Source: Adiantum capillus-veneris
Taxonomy: Eukaryota; Streptophyta; Polypodiopsida; Polypodiales; Pteridaceae
NCBI GenBank assembly: GCA_014529385.2
Contig: CM043970.1
Coordinates: forward strand, 68,534,567 to 68,594,566
Length of the DNA stretch: 60,000 bases
Reading direction: 5' to 3'
A program made the position numbers and the translations under genes. Below, piece after piece: positions 1 to 11,605 of this stretch. The first letter of the stretch is position 1. Every line of letters starts with the position of its first letter. Below the pieces are notes generated by a model, which had not been told where the DNA came from, did no database searches, and saw nothing but the letters and a program-made list of their open reading frames with translations.

Positions 1-1110
1 CATCTATTTTTTTTTTTCTAAAAAATTAGAACACCAAAAATATTTATCTTTTTATGGTAGCCTCATAATGAGAGAGATTTCTTTTGACCCCTTTATATTT
101 TTTCCACTTATATTATTTATATTTGACATGTACATATTTTTTAGACCCCTCAAGGGTAGGTGGCATGCATACATGCACTATGGAGGGCTCACTCTTGGAG
201 GTATTCAAAAGAATCATCCAAAGAAGGACCCCACAAGGACCTTGTGCAGTGGAAAAAAACGGTCGGTTTTGCTGAATTTTTAAAGTTCACTTGCTCTCCG
301 AATTTGAAAAGGGGATACAAGCAAAAGTTGTAGCTCGTGGGCTGAACTTTTGCCTCAAATTTTTTCATATTTTTTTGAGCTACGAGCTATGAGCTATGAT
401 TTTATTAGTGGACCCCAATTTTCCCATGCTATGCAGCCACACTTTCTCTTCCACTTTATCATTTTCCTCTTTCACACACACTTCTCCACTCATCATCCCC
501 ACCTCTCTCACCACTCCTCTCTGCACCCTACTCACCTTCTCCTCAACCTTGAAGAATAAGAGAAACCATGGTGAACTCATACCTCCCACACACAATTCCA
601 TTCCAAAATTGACCACCTAGTCTCATTTTTCCTCCTCCAATCTACCCATATCTATCAAAAAAACCACAAAATTCAGCCTCTTCTCTTAAAAGACAGCATC
701 ATGGTGGTTGATTACTCAGCTTCAATTACCTTGTCTCTCAAGGAAGGTCAAGAGTGGAGAAAAAATGTACCGTCAAAGCTAGTGGACTGTCAACAAGCGT
801 CAAAATTGGCCCTACTCAAGACACTTGGAGCATCAACCTTGTAAGAAATCCACCTTTTCTTACCTCTTAAGAGTTTTTCTTCCTTATTTGTATCCTACAT
901 GGATACTCCCATTGTAAATATCCAATTCCATTTGTAAATTAATACTAACTCTACTAACACTAACCCACTATGAAAAGTCCTATCACCTCCATTTCTCTCC
1001 TCTCTCTTTCCCCACCAGCTTCTTGATAATTCCAAGCAAAAGAAATTAGATAAATTGCTGAAAATCTAACCCAACCATGGTTAAATGAGTAACCCTAGCC
1101 TTCAAAATTG

Positions 1111-1120
1111 CTATAAAAGG
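1111..1120 (+). promoter_or_regulatory. TATA-like box in LTR F1
   Basis: CTATAAAAGG lies midway through the LTR, upstream of the CT-rich segment, where an LTR promoter is expected. The equivalent place in copy F2 has CTATAAATAG at 40343. Conservation of the motif between the two diverged copies is the main support. Confidence 0.45.
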
Positions 1121-1777
1121 AGGGTGTAGCTAGCACAAAAGAGAGAGCCATAAGCAAGAGCAGTATGCTATAGCTTGAGAAGCCAAGCTCAACCTCTCTA
1201 GAAGGAGCTCTTGAGTGGAAGCTCATTGTCTTATGCATGTGCATGTGTTGTAATAGGGGATTAGCAAGGGAACTCTATGCCATTGTAAGAGAGAGAGTGA
1301 TCATTCAATTGAGAGTAGGAAATCTATCATTTCTCCTACTAGTGTACGCCTAACAATTGCTAAATCAAGGAGGGTGGATTTGGACTAAGCTTGGATACTT
1401 TGTCTCCCTTCCAACGTGAAGTAATGGACAACAATGATGCGTAAGTGTCTTGGTGTTTTTTGTTAAGTTCTTGATAGCTTGTCTCTGGTGTTGTCATCAA
1501 TCTAGCCATAAATCCCACATACTGTAAGAGGGAGACAGGGTGGAGAGGACTCCCCTGGCCTTAAGACAGTGATTGGGGTGGCTTTTCTTGTGATGTATTG
1601 TGGTGAAATTTACGCAAGCTATGTTGAACAAATACTAATCTCACTTTGATTTGTCATGATAGATTTGTAAGAAGGTATTAATGCAACAAGCATCCCCTCC
1701 CCCTTTCTCTCTCTTTCTTAAATATATAGTTGTGTTTGCTTGATCATTGCCGATACGTTTTCAAAGCAGCCCGAGCA

Positions 1778-1779
<2 letters not shown>

Positions 1780-1813
<34 letters not shown>
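1780..1813 (+). repeat. (CT)n microsatellite in LTR F1
   Basis: An uninterrupted TC run of about 34 bases. The equivalent place in LTR copy F2 also has a CT run (40851-40895), so the seed of the microsatellite belongs to the LTR family. Open frames across it (Ser-Leu or Arg-Glu) are artefacts. Confidence 0.9.
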
Positions 1814-1815
<2 letters not shown>

Positions 1816-2340
1816 GCGTCCTAGTTCGCATCCAAAACTAGGTGGTGCCCCAAATTTGTGTAGGGTTAGGTTGCGGGTTTGTGTGTGTGTTTGTTGTTTT
1901 TTCCAACCCCAACCCAATTGAGCAGCATGGGAGCCTAGAAGAGTGCTTGGAGGCCACTCTTCTTGTTGCCCGCCCCAGACCGCTTCAGTACTGAGGATGT
2001 TATTTACATACTTCTTGACTAGCCAAAAGTGTTTTTGGTATTGCACTCAGGGTTTGATTCATCAAGATTCCTTTGAAACCCTTGAATGGTGAGCCACATA
2101 AGTTTAAATCATCTCTAAAGGTTTATGAAAATGTGTACAACAACATGCTAATGGTGTTGTGGGTCTTTGTATCTTTGAGCCTAACAAACAATTTTTTTGT
2201 TTTGAAGTTATTTTTTGTTGTACTTGAGTAGTTCATTCCTCCAAAAACATCTAATCACAGATGTAGACTCTTGATCCTTACTTTTTTCTTTTGTAGTCCA
2301 TGTGTGGTGTTTTCTCTCCCTTCCCCTACCACTACTCACA

Positions 2341-2352
2341 TGATATCAGAGT
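2341..2352 (+). other. Primer-binding site of the family F retroelement
   Basis: TGATATCAGAGT follows LTR-terminal CA. It differs from the plant initiator-Met primer site TGGTATCAGAGC at two positions. This fixes the element as plus strand with its internal region to the right. That region (2353-2858) has no recognisable gag and ends where element A begins. Confidence 0.6.
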
Positions 2353-2858
2353 CCATTTGTTGTTGCAAAGGGGTTCTTCACCATCTTGGATATCCTCTAT
2401 CATTGTTTGGAGCATGTATGTTATGTTCACCCTATCCTTCCATGTGAATTTTTGGACTACATAGGAGGATGTGCTACAAGATGTGTTGTGTACATGTTTG
2501 AAGGGAAGGAGTCGACTGGGAGTCTTTGTTGACTTTTCATGCTGCCACATTGTAAGCACTTATTTTGAGAATGGAAATGGTTTTAATGTGCCTTTCCGTG
2601 CCCATGTCATTAATATTTGTTTTGGACACTCTATGACTTTAGCGGGATATTTCAAAGTCGGGCTCACCTACATGATAGCAAATTTTCTATCTACCCATTT
2701 ACTAAAAGTACCAACGTGTGTACTTCAAAGTAGTTTTAGGCTTACTATATTTGAGGTTTCAAGTGCTTGAATGCTAGTCTAGGTCCTTAAAAGGGGTATC
2801 TAGGTAGTTTTAAAGTACCAATCACAGGTTTTAAGTGCATGGTCTACAATGTAGACAT
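2353..2858 (+). other. Stub of family F internal region, no gene recognised
   Basis: About 500 bases between the F1 primer site and the left LTR of element A. A 99-codon open frame at 2471-2770 has no recognisable motif. The sequence is consistent with a retroelement leader cut off by element A. Confidence 0.35.
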
Positions 2859-3800
2859 TGATACAACGAAATCGCAACCCAAGGGGGTGGCCTATAAACC
2901 TCCCCAGCTAGATCCTATGAATCATCTATGGAAAATAGAAGACTCTATCACATACAAAAGGCGGGCACCACCTAGCAAGAGATGTGTCTAGGATGCAAAC
3001 ATATACACGATCACACATACCATGGAAAACAACGTCAAGGCTAACACCCAAGTGTGGAGTGGGGTTGTCAAGAAACAAGGTGAGAGGAATGGTGAGGGAG
3101 AGATAGTGATAATGACCTTGGACAAGAGAGATAGAGAGAGAATGAGCTTGCTACTCATGCATGTACCAAGGAGAAGAAGATGTAAGGAGAACATGCAAGT
3201 ATGCTCTCTCCTCATACAAGAAATGACCAATCCGTGCACCTAAGTAAGATGAGAGGAACAACTAGAGAGAGAGAGAGTGTGTGTATGGTGGCAAACCCAC
3301 ACATCTCAACATGCAAAATGTGTGTGGTGGCAACTAGAGAGAGAGTGTGTGGTGGCAAACCCACACACCTCAACATGCAAAATGAAATAAAACAAGCGTA
3401 ATCCATACTCACAATAAAGCATAACCCAAAGGACACAAGATATGGAACCAAGATGGAGTGTGTTGATGGCTTGCAAAGAAGGAATGCAATGGGTAGCATG
3501 GGGCAAGAAGATGAAAAGGGAACATCATAGTAGGGTGTATAATGGAAGGATGAGAGGCCATGGCGAGGAATATTTTGAGGGTAGCCATCATGCTTCTTCT
3601 TGAAAGTGCACTTTGAATCCTTCATAGAAAGTGTGTAGAGATGTGGTGCTCATTTTTTGTATGGTGATGGTGATGGTGTTGTGATGATGTGATTAGGGTG
3701 TATGTATGAGCGGGTGTGTAGTGTGCATGTATGAGTGCCCCCCTTGGTGTGATAGATATCCCTCCTTATATAGGGATGGAGGAGGAAAATTTCATCAATT
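2859..3800 (-). repeat. 3' LTR of element A (right part lost)
   Basis: This aligns with 11035-12026: both start TGAT.CAA.GAAATC and share CTAGGATGCAAACATATACAC and the TATAWA-containing segment CTCCTTATATAG. Homology stops near 3795, just before the family B LTR begins at 3835. The copy holds its own tandem duplication at about 3281-3400 (two copies of GTGTGGTGGCAAACCCACACA-like sequence). Its GA tracts are short, unlike those in the other LTR. Confidence 0.65.
3281..3400 (+). repeat. Two-copy tandem duplication inside LTR A
   Basis: The segment GGTGGCAAACCCACACA...CTCAACATGCAAAATG occurs twice in a row, about 60-65 bases apart. The sister LTR at 11602-11640 has a single copy, so the duplication arose after insertion or in this lineage. 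Confidence 0.6.
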
Positions 3801-3834
3801 TCTAAAATAGAAGATAATTTTCTAAGCAAGGCCA

Positions 3835-5203
3835 TGTCATAAAAACTAATATCTAACTATCCCAAATGATTTTCTCATATTGAATTGACCATTTAATGTG
3901 GGAAGATAAAGAAGAAGAAGAGCTGGTATGTTAGACTATGCTGCTAGACTTATCTCACCCGAGGACCAAGAAAAGAGATGCCTACATCTCTATAAGGGTC
4001 CAAAAGGATATGGTCTACAAAAGAGCAATGTGCACTTATGGAGCTTAAATAACCTCGGGGTTAGCTTCATTAAAGACCTACAAAGGTTAATGTTAAAAGT
4101 CCTTAGACCTTAGGCAAAGCTAGGGATGAGCTTAGACCTTAGGCAAGCTAGGGTTGTGCTTAGACCTTAGGAAAGCTAGGGTTGTTCTTAGACCTTAAGC
4201 AAGCTAGGGCTGTGCTTGAGGTACTTGATGAATAAGCTTCTTGATGACTAAGCTGCTACCTAAGGTGCTTGAGGTACTTCCAAGATCAACAAAGATCCTT
4301 AAAAGGAAGGGGGAGAGCCCTATCTCTAGGGAGATGAGAGAGAACACACACACACGAAGGGTCACCCAAGCCAAAAGAGGCAAAGGGGACACATGTCAAG
4401 CTCCTAGCTATGTTGTTGTCATAGTTTGCTATAATCCTATTGGATGGCCTAAAGGGAGGTCCAATGAGAATTTAGATTAGTTAATGAACTATTTAAGCTC
4501 TCTCCAAAAGGGGGAAAGGAGGACACTTGTTAAAAAACTACACACCTTGCTTGAAATGCATGAGGCCTCTCATTGGTTAGGGTTGGGATTGGATCAATAG
4601 GCTTCAAGCTAGAGTATTCTAGGGAACTAAATTGATTTCTCTCTCTCATTCTTGCAATCCACGAGCCACACTCTCAAACACACTCTTGTGTGAAGCAAGG
4701 AAGCCATCTCCTTCTCCAAGCTTGAGAAGTTGAGATCCTACACCAACAACTATTGGCTATGGACTGTGAATCCAACCAAGAGCCATGCTCAATGCAATGC
4801 TTATCATTCTCTTTATCTTCATTATGTATAATTACTAAGCTATACTTAAACAAGTGATTTTATGTGAGGAGAATAGATTCTTTCTCGTAAGAATACATCT
4901 TCCTCTCTTATCTTCCTCACTCCCTACCAGCTCTCTCCACCTTTGAAGGTGTTTGAGGTCTTGGGATTGAGGGTTCCACCATTTTTCTTGTTTAGTGCAA
5001 GTGTTGTTTTTCAAGCCTAATTGGTACATGAAGATTCTATCTTCATGCCACCAAAGAGGTCTCAAGGAGCACAAAGATTGTATTGTACCAAGTCTCTCTT
5101 GATGAAAGAATCTATAATACGAATGTCTTTTGGAGGGGGGGACTGGCTCCAAGTAGATCCGATCTTCAAATTTTCTCTTATTCTCTCTCTTTTACAAGTT
5201 ATT
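3835..5203 (+). repeat. Family B LTR, inverted relative to element B, 3' end lost
   Basis: It begins TGTCATAAAAACTAATA, matching the LTR start of element B read on the minus strand at 47586 (TGTGATAAAAACCAATA). Similarity continues through CAAATGATTTTCTC, GGCCTCTCATTGG, CCCAAGCTT-like and ATTGTATTGTACCAAGTCTCTC, and ends at TTTTACAAGTTA near 5203. The terminal 150 or so bases of the B LTR are missing. No internal domains are attached, so it is a solo or truncated LTR inserted in, or recombined with, element A. Confidence 0.65.
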
Positions 5204-5259
5204 GCAAATGTGTTTCAAATGATTTGTCAATAATGATTCTCTCTCTTTTAAATGTGATT

Positions 5260-6120
5260 TGTCAAATGTGTTTCAAATGAGACTAGCTAGTTGTACTTCA
5301 ATGGGAAAAATGGATTCCTTGCCATAAACCAAATGAAATGGAGTGTATCACAAAAAGGTCTTGAAGGAAGAGCTATAGGCCCAAATAGCAGAAGATAAAT
5401 GCTTATCCCAATCATTACGCCGATTTTTAACTTGCTTTGTGATGATTGTGGTTATCATACCATTTACCTTCTCAACTAGACCATTACATTGGGGATAGTA
5501 GGGTGTGGAGTGTCTTCTTAAGATCCTAACTTATCCATGAGTTCTCCAACTATATCATCTCTAATGTCTGCTCCTCTATTTGAGATGATTTGAGGAGGTG
5601 TTCCAAACCTACAAAAAATGTTTTTAAAGACAAACTTTTCCACCTCTTTGGCAGTGATTCGAGTGGTTTCCAAAGCTTCAACCCATCGAGTCATGTAGAC
5701 AACTTCCATGATTATGTATTGTTTACCTGATTGAGCTCAAGGTAGGGATCCAATAGCATCTATTCCCCACTTCGCAAAGGGTTCATAAGAAATAATAGGA
5801 GTTTGTGGCTCGTAAGTGAGCATCATATCCCCAATCTTTTGACATTCTTGAGACATCTTGTACCAATGGTGGACATCTCTTTACAAGCTAGGCCATACAA
5901 ATCTTGCTTGTAAAACCTTTCTTCTATTGATAACTAGTGAAAAGTGTCCTTTACAAACACCTTTACAACCAATTGCTAAAATTTCCCTTATGTTCATAGA
6001 GAGAGAAACCTTCCTCATGACTTGATCTTTGCCTTTCTAATAAAGGTCGTCATTGATGAGATGATACCTGGATGCCTTTTTTACTACACATTGTCTTTGG
6101 CGCTTGGATAGACTACTAGG
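5260..6120 (-). pseudogene. Integrase of element A (broken)
   Basis: Read on the minus strand. A degenerate H2C2 zinc-binding region includes GHFSLVINRRKVLQARFVWP and ends in CQKIGD. The core follows, with FAKWGIDAIGSLP carrying the first catalytic Asp, YMTRWVEALETTRITA, and FGTPPQIISNRGADI, where the second catalytic Asp is Asn. The end resembles the VYGKEAVLPIEV-type segment typical of gypsy integrases (here at about 5281-5340). Stops interrupt it before WKRDVHHWYK and after IGSLP. It cannot encode an active enzyme. It is cut on the 3' side by the family B LTR junction. Confidence 0.75.
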
Positions 6121-6126
6121 ATATTC

Positions 6127-6640
6127 TCATCTTTCTAGGAATTGAATAATGTTAGCCATACAATCATTGCTTTGAAAAAAAGGTGGTTTTGAAACAATGG
6201 CTTCTTTTGTACCACCTTGTAATTGTGCACTAGCTAGAGCATCTGCTTCTTGCTTTTCTATTCTAGGAACATAATATAATTGCACCTTTTTGAAGCGATT
6301 TAAAAGTCCTTTTACATGGAGTAAATGACTTAAAAGCCTTTGATTTTTATAGGCGTAATGTACCATTCACCTACTTCACCAATAACATTGAGTCACCAAA
6401 AACATTGAGACGATGAACCCAATTTTGTGCATGCCATTCAAGCCCTACTATTAAAGCAACATGATCTACTTCATTGTCGGAGTGGACTACTTCCAATACA
6501 TGTCCCTTTGAGAAGTTTTTTTCTCCATGGGGGTCCAAGATGACAAAGCCTGTTGCAGCCTCGGGGGGTTTACCTAAACAAATTTTGTGTACCACGCATT
6601 CAAAAGGAGGGATATTTTAAGTCAATTTTTTGGAAAATTC
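6127..6640 (-). pseudogene. Second (archaeal-type) RNase H domain of element A
   Basis: Minus-strand frames give ATGFVILDPHGEKNF, then ALIVGLEWHAQNWVHRLNVFGDSMLLVK, and after one break KNQRLLSHLLHVKGLLNRFKKVQ ending YYVPRIEKQEADALAS. The pattern GDSMLLVK...F....VPR...EADALA is that of the extra RNase H of Tat-type gypsy elements, where it lies between RNase H and integrase, as here. The first catalytic Asp segment (FDGA) is not clear in the 5' part. The separation from the usual RNase H (6996-7380) by about 350 bases supports two domains, not one split domain. Confidence 0.65.
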
Positions 6641-6995
6641 TAATAAAATAACAATAATAGGAGGGGGTTTTTAATTCAATTTTAGAAAGTAAGATTTAAG
6701 TTCATAAGGAAAGAAGGGTGGTCTTATTGGGGGAAAATATTTGAGTTGAGGGGTTTTTTTAAGAGACCTTGAACTCATGTTATACTTAAGGTTTCTTAGT
6801 AGTGCACCGCCTGAGACTAGAGCCTTGTCTAGAGAACTTATAGGCTCCATCAAAATAGAGAGAGTGAGACTCCTCCAATCTTGGAAATTCTAACACAGAT
6901 TGTAGTGCTTCTTTGACTTGTAATTTCTTTTCATAGTGGCGATGGGTGAGAATGCCTAATAGAACAGCCCTTGTAGAGTTCTCAACCTACATGGT

Positions 6996-7380
6996 TTAAT
7001 CAAACTCTTGAAACCTATCAAACCATTTAGAGATTCTAGAAAAATCATCCATATGCTGCAAGACATAAGGGAAAACCTCCTCCACTGTTAAGATGACAAA
7101 CTTTTGAGGTAGCAAGTAGAACTTGAATTTAGTGACAGCAAACATAAGTGCTAGAACCATGTTCTCCCCATTAGTATAGTCCTTCTTAGGAGAAGTCATC
7201 ATCTTACTAGCAAAATATATAGGCCTCATAATAGAAGTCTTTCCATCTTTATGCATCAAAACACCCCCAAGTGTATCATTGCCTATACTTGGGTTGACAT
7301 AGAATATCTCATCCCACTTTGGAGGTGTAACTATGGGAAGAGACGCCAATATCTCCTTTACTTCATTAAATTACTGCTCA
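6996..7380 (-). pseudogene. Gypsy-type RNase H of element A
   Basis: The minus-strand frame at 6996-7349 contains PPKWDEIFYVNPSIGNDTLGGVL, IYFASKMMT, DYTNGENMVLALMFAVTKFKFYLL and a terminal ISKWFDRFQEFD. These match the layout of a gypsy RNase H: VDAS-like first segment, PIYYASR-like, YTTTEKEALAVVFA-like and KFRHYLLG-like. The first catalytic Asp is replaced (VNPS for xDAS) and NGEN keeps the Glu. Catalysis is probably lost. Confidence 0.7.
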
Positions 7381-7391
7381 TTCTTCTCACT

Positions 7392-8304
7392 TCAAGTGAA
7401 AAAATCTTTGTGAGTGAGGTGTTTTATTGGAAGAACAACTTGAGAGAGTAAGTGGATAAACCTGCTTAAGTACCTTGCCTTTTGAAGAAGAGAGACAAGT
7501 TGCTTTGCAGTAGTGGGAGAAGGTATAGACAACAAAGCTTGTATTTTTCTTGGATCAGCTTCAACATCTTGTGCTAAAACAACATGGCCAAGTAGAGTTA
7601 CTTGGCTCTCAACAATGTGGCATTTATCCACATTTAGTTGCCCACCTAATGATTGTAGCCTAGACAACACCTCATAGGCCTTTTCCAAGTGAAGTATATG
7701 AGAGCTATTATCCAAAAATCATCAATAAATACCCTTATGGACTTCCCAAAGAAAGGTTGGAAAACATACGTGATATATTTTTGGAAGCTGGCAAGGCATT
7801 GGTGAGGCCAAAAGGCATCGTGCAATAGGCAAAACATCCCCGTGGCATTATGAAAGTTGTCTTCCTTTTATCTTCTTTGGCGATGCTGATTTAAAAGTAT
7901 CCCAAATATCCATCACACACAGTTTAGCACTCATGCCTTTCTATTTCATTGTGAATTTTTTCTTGGAAAGGAAGAGGGAAATGATCTCTCTTTGTAGCTG
8001 CATCGAGAGGTTTGTAATCAACACAAACACCCTACTTACCATTCTTCTTTTGTGTGACCACCACCAGAGAGACCCACTCCGAGTCTTCAACAAGATAGAT
8101 GAAACCTACTTCTAAGAACTTTCTCACCTCTTGTAGTAGTGCATCTTGCTGAATTACTCCTAGCCATTTGAGTTTTTGGGTTTCAAGTTTGCTACCCTCT
8201 TTGATTTTGATGTGATGTTGGACTATTATGATACCTGTGATCTTATCATACTCATATGTAAAGAGTGCAATGAAAGTACTTAGCATTGAAACATACGTTG
8301 TCAC
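7392..8304 (-). pseudogene. Reverse transcriptase of element A (several frameshifts)
   Basis: From the N-terminal side: EVRKFLEVGFIYLVEDSEWVS followed by VVVTQKKNGK and CVDYKPLDAATKRDHFPLPF in the next segment; then LASFQKYITYVFQPFFGKSIRVFIDDF, which holds the catalytic FIDD; then the thumb-like LEKAYEVLSRLQSLGGQLNVDKCH and LLGHVV. These are the gypsy RT blocks in normal order. At least three frame changes separate them. The catalytic DD pair is retained, while block continuity is not. Confidence 0.8.
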
Positions 8305-8519
8305 TTAACTCCTTAGAGAGAATTCTATGAAGCTTACTCTCTTTCACTATGTGGCTTGATGATGGCGCATCTGGGTGCTCTGCCTTTATGGGATCTTTGA
8401 GAATGATCACCATCACTTCAATGTTGCTGTTGATTTCTTCTATTGTTGTGGACTCCTCCTTTGAAGTGATTGAATAGTTTCTAGAGAAATTATCTTTTGA
8501 GGTTTCCAAATCCATGTCA

Positions 8520-8970
8520 CGTTACCGACTAGACTTCATGCTGTAGGTGATTTTCCTTCATTTGGCATCCTTCATTTGGATTATTCAAGTGCCCCAATCT
8601 TGCTTAGCCTTCATAGCCATAAACCAAGGTCTTCTTAAGATGAGTGGATAGCACTCCTTCTTATTGGCATGATGAAGATGTCTACATCCACCTTGGTGTT
8701 AAAATATTTTACCCTAACTACATTCACAATACCAACACATCAAACCTTAACATTATTTGCCATCTTGGTTTTGCATGATGCTAGCCTACTTACTTCTAAG
8801 CCAAGGTGATGCATCATTTTCTCACCATCACACATACTTGTACACCACCATCAATGTAAATGTTGGATATGTGTTTTCCCTTGATGTGGGCATCCAGGTA
8901 GTATGTCATCTGAATTCCTTCCAAAGATAGCCCCAGTTATCTTTGACATTGGTCGTCTAGTGCTAACCAT
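8520..8970 (-). pseudogene. Aspartic protease region of element A
   Basis: Minus-strand translation gives YYLDAHIKGKHISNIYIDGG followed by a stretch with HHLGLEVS. IDGG stands where retropepsins have the catalytic D-S/T-G. A later piece resembles the SAIHPLILRRPW-type strand leading to the RT. Stops are present. The assignment rests on order (gag, this, RT) and on the DGG motif. Confidence 0.5.
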
Positions 8971-8979
8971 CTTTGTCCA

Positions 8980-9640
8980 CTACTTCCTTACCTTGGGTGC
9001 AAGGTGAAGAAATTGGGGCCAAGTGATCATTGGGCCCTGCACCACAGAGACATCTTGAATCAAATGATATGGTTTGCCACATTCTTCTAAAGAAAATTCC
9101 ACAATGTCAATTTTTTGTCGAGGCTTGGAGGGCCACTTACTAGACTCTCCTCTAGTCTTCATATTTTTGTCTCTTTGTGAGGCTTCACCATGTCTAGCAT
9201 GCTTTACTCCCATGGCATCCACCTCATCTAGCTTGGACTTCCCTTTATTCATTCATTTCTTGACTTCATCTACCTTTAGCTTGACTCTGTCATTAACTCT
9301 AATCACATTCACCTCTTGTGTGGTAGTTGGTGGAAGCAATGGAATAATCGTTGGTGGTTGTGACTGAGGTTGTGGTGCTAAAACGGGTTGCAAAATTTGC
9401 ATAGATTGTTGTTGTTATTGTGATGGTGGTTGTTGTGGTGGTTGTCTTCCCTTAAGCAGTGATACTTGGTTCAATTTTGGCCCTCGATTGAAATCTGAAT
9501 TCCTTAGATGTGGACAGTAGTACATACCATGGCGGCCATATTCATGGAAATTGTAGTAATAGTATTATTTATTTTGATCTCCATTTTTCCTTCTTGGACC
9601 ACGATCTTGATTTTGATTGGGGAATGGTGCTACCTATCCA
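8980..9640 (-). pseudogene. Gag C-terminus with degenerate zinc knuckle, element A
   Basis: About 9500-9580 on the minus strand reads YYYNFHEYGRHGMYYCPHLRN, a decayed C-C-H-C knuckle: the His-x4-Cys half survives and the first two Cys are lost. A proline/glutamine-rich linker follows, then a basic segment at 8980-9252 (KPRQKIDIVEFSLEECGKPY and TWPQFLHLAPKVRK) of the kind found just before protease in plant gypsy polyproteins. Stops interrupt all frames. Confidence 0.55.
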
Positions 9641-11034
9641 TTGGCAAGCACTGATTTGCACGAACAAAAGAAAATGACTCTCTTTTTTTAAAGATTTTAT
9701 GAGTTAAAAGCCATGAGGAGCATATTTACATAAGAACATAGATGATCACATCAAATGAAACTTGGTGGTGGATACACGGAAAGATAATGGTTGATTGGAT
9801 GTGTTGACCTCATGCAGCCTCTCAACCCCAAACATGGCAATAATGAGTTGTTGAAATTGAATCTTTCGATCCAAAATACTCAATTAGATTGAATACATTG
9901 TGGCATCCATGGTTATCCCTCATTAAATGGCCAGTTTGGTGGATTGATATCATCCAAATTCTCAAGGGTGCAAAAGATATAGGCTACTCAAGGTTATACT
10001 TGTAAGCAAACAAACTCTCATAGTCCAAGTTTTGCTCATCAAGCCATAGGAAGAGAAAGTCTTCATATTTAATATGTAACTCTGTTGCACTAGAAATCTC
10101 TTGAAAAAATTTTAATTGATTGAGATTTATTTTAAAGATTGTCTCCTACAACCCAATAGCGAGCAGGATAGTCAAAACGGGGTAAAATAAGATAAATTGT
10201 GAGTCTCACTATTCTCACCAATCCTAATCTCATTGTGAGGCACCATGCAATAAAATTAGTATCATAGTAATAGCTACATAATAACTTTCCTTGTATATGC
10301 AAGGTTGAATCCTCTTGCCAAGAAATGATGTAATAAAAACCGTTTGAAGGATATAGGTAGTGATCTCTTTAGGAAGTCAATGAAGGATCCATGCTGTCTT
10401 CTCTAATTTTGGATACTTGAGTAGGGGGGAGGATTCATAGAAAGATTCCCTTACTTGCCTTTGTGTAGATTATAAATCTAGCGAAGCTCTTGAACTCTTT
10501 GGTTCTAGTGAGAGGGATGGCCCCTTGGCTTGTAATAGCATCCTTAAGTCTCATCGATTTGGTGGGGGCGCCTCTTGAATAGGTGATAATGGAAGTGGTA
10601 CAAATGCAGGTACTCTAGCGTCAAATCCTGGTGCTACTTGAAAACCAATGGAAACAATGCTAGTTGTATCAGCTATAAATGAAAATACAATTGCCCTTTC
10701 TTCACCTCTTCTTAGATTCATCATAAGTATGGAGACAATGACAACAATGTGAGCAAGATGTTTGCATTGGTTGTGGATTCCTTCAGCATGGACAATGTGC
10801 AATGAAGACTTTTTGTGTGGGGTAGGAATTTTGACTTGTTTCTTCAATACAAAGCACCTTGCTTCTAGGTATCAACTTCTCAATAATGATCACTAAACTT
10901 GCTTTGAACTCCTTCTCTTAAGCTTTCCACTTGAAGAATTATTGTAGCCACTCATCCATCTTTTCATACAAACATTCTAAGTATTGAAAAGTGAAGAGTC
11001 TTCGAAAGACGTCCTTAGGGGGGCACCAAAGAAA
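9641..11034 (-). pseudogene. Gag N-terminal and leader region of element A
   Basis: The longest minus frame is 10551-10847 (98 codons), basic at its start (KKQVKIPTPHKK) and proline-rich at its end. I do not recognise a gag fold. Position between the 5' LTR and the knuckle makes it gag or leader by inference. The primer-binding site next to the 5' LTR is not canonical: minus-strand sequence just inside the LTR is TTTCTTTGGTGCCCCCCTAA, in which TGGTGCC may be a diverged site. Confidence 0.35.
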
Positions 11035-11300
11035 TGATGCAAGGAAATCACAAACTAGGGGGGTGTCCTTTAAACCTCCCTAGCTAGATCTCGTGAATCA
11101 TCTCTTGCAAATAGAGGACTCTATCAGATACAAAAGGTGGGCATCACCTAGTGAGAGATGCGGCTAGGATGCAAACATATACACGATCAAACATACCATG
11201 AGAAACAAGGTCAAGGCTCACACCCAAGTGTGGAGTGGGGTTGGAAGAAAACAAGATGAGAGGAATGGTGAGGGAGAGATAGCAAGAGTGATCTTGGGGG

Positions 11301-11301
11301 A

Positions 11302-11388
<87 letters not shown>
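11301..11388 (+). repeat. (GA)n microsatellite 1 in LTR A
   Basis: Pure GA over about 88 bases. The homologous position in the other LTR (about 3127-3142) has only a short GATAGAGAGAGA tract. Confidence 0.95.
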
Positions 11389-11390
<2 letters not shown>

Positions 11391-11506
11391 GACTCGCTAC
11401 TCATGCATGTAGCAAAGAGGATGAAGATCCAAGGAGAACATGCAAGTATGCTCTCTTCTTGTACAAGAGGTGGCAAACCCATGTATCTAAGTAAGATGAA
11501 AGGAAC

Positions 11507-11509
<3 letters not shown>

Positions 11510-11602
<93 letters not shown>
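11510..11602 (+). repeat. (GA)n microsatellite 2 in LTR A
   Basis: Pure GA over about 92 bases. The other LTR has about 14 bases of GA at the same site (near 3264). Confidence 0.95.

Positions 11603-11605
<3 letters not shown>

Larger units (their letters stand above)
1..2340 (+). repeat. Long LTR, family F copy F1 (5' end outside window or undefined)
   Basis: The right end is set by the dinucleotide CA at 2339-2340, directly followed by a sequence resembling an initiator-Met primer-binding site. Blocks at about 180-450, 880-1000 and 1490-2000 align with blocks at 39290-41165 (F2). Shared landmarks are GCTCACTCTTGGA, a CT microsatellite, AACTAGGTGGTGCCCC and a segment ending TTGTTGCCCGCCCC. 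A TATA-like CTATAAAAGG lies at 1111. The left boundary cannot be seen. This looks like the 5' LTR of a plus-strand retrotransposon; the two copies are clearly diverged, so this is an old family. Confidence 0.6.
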
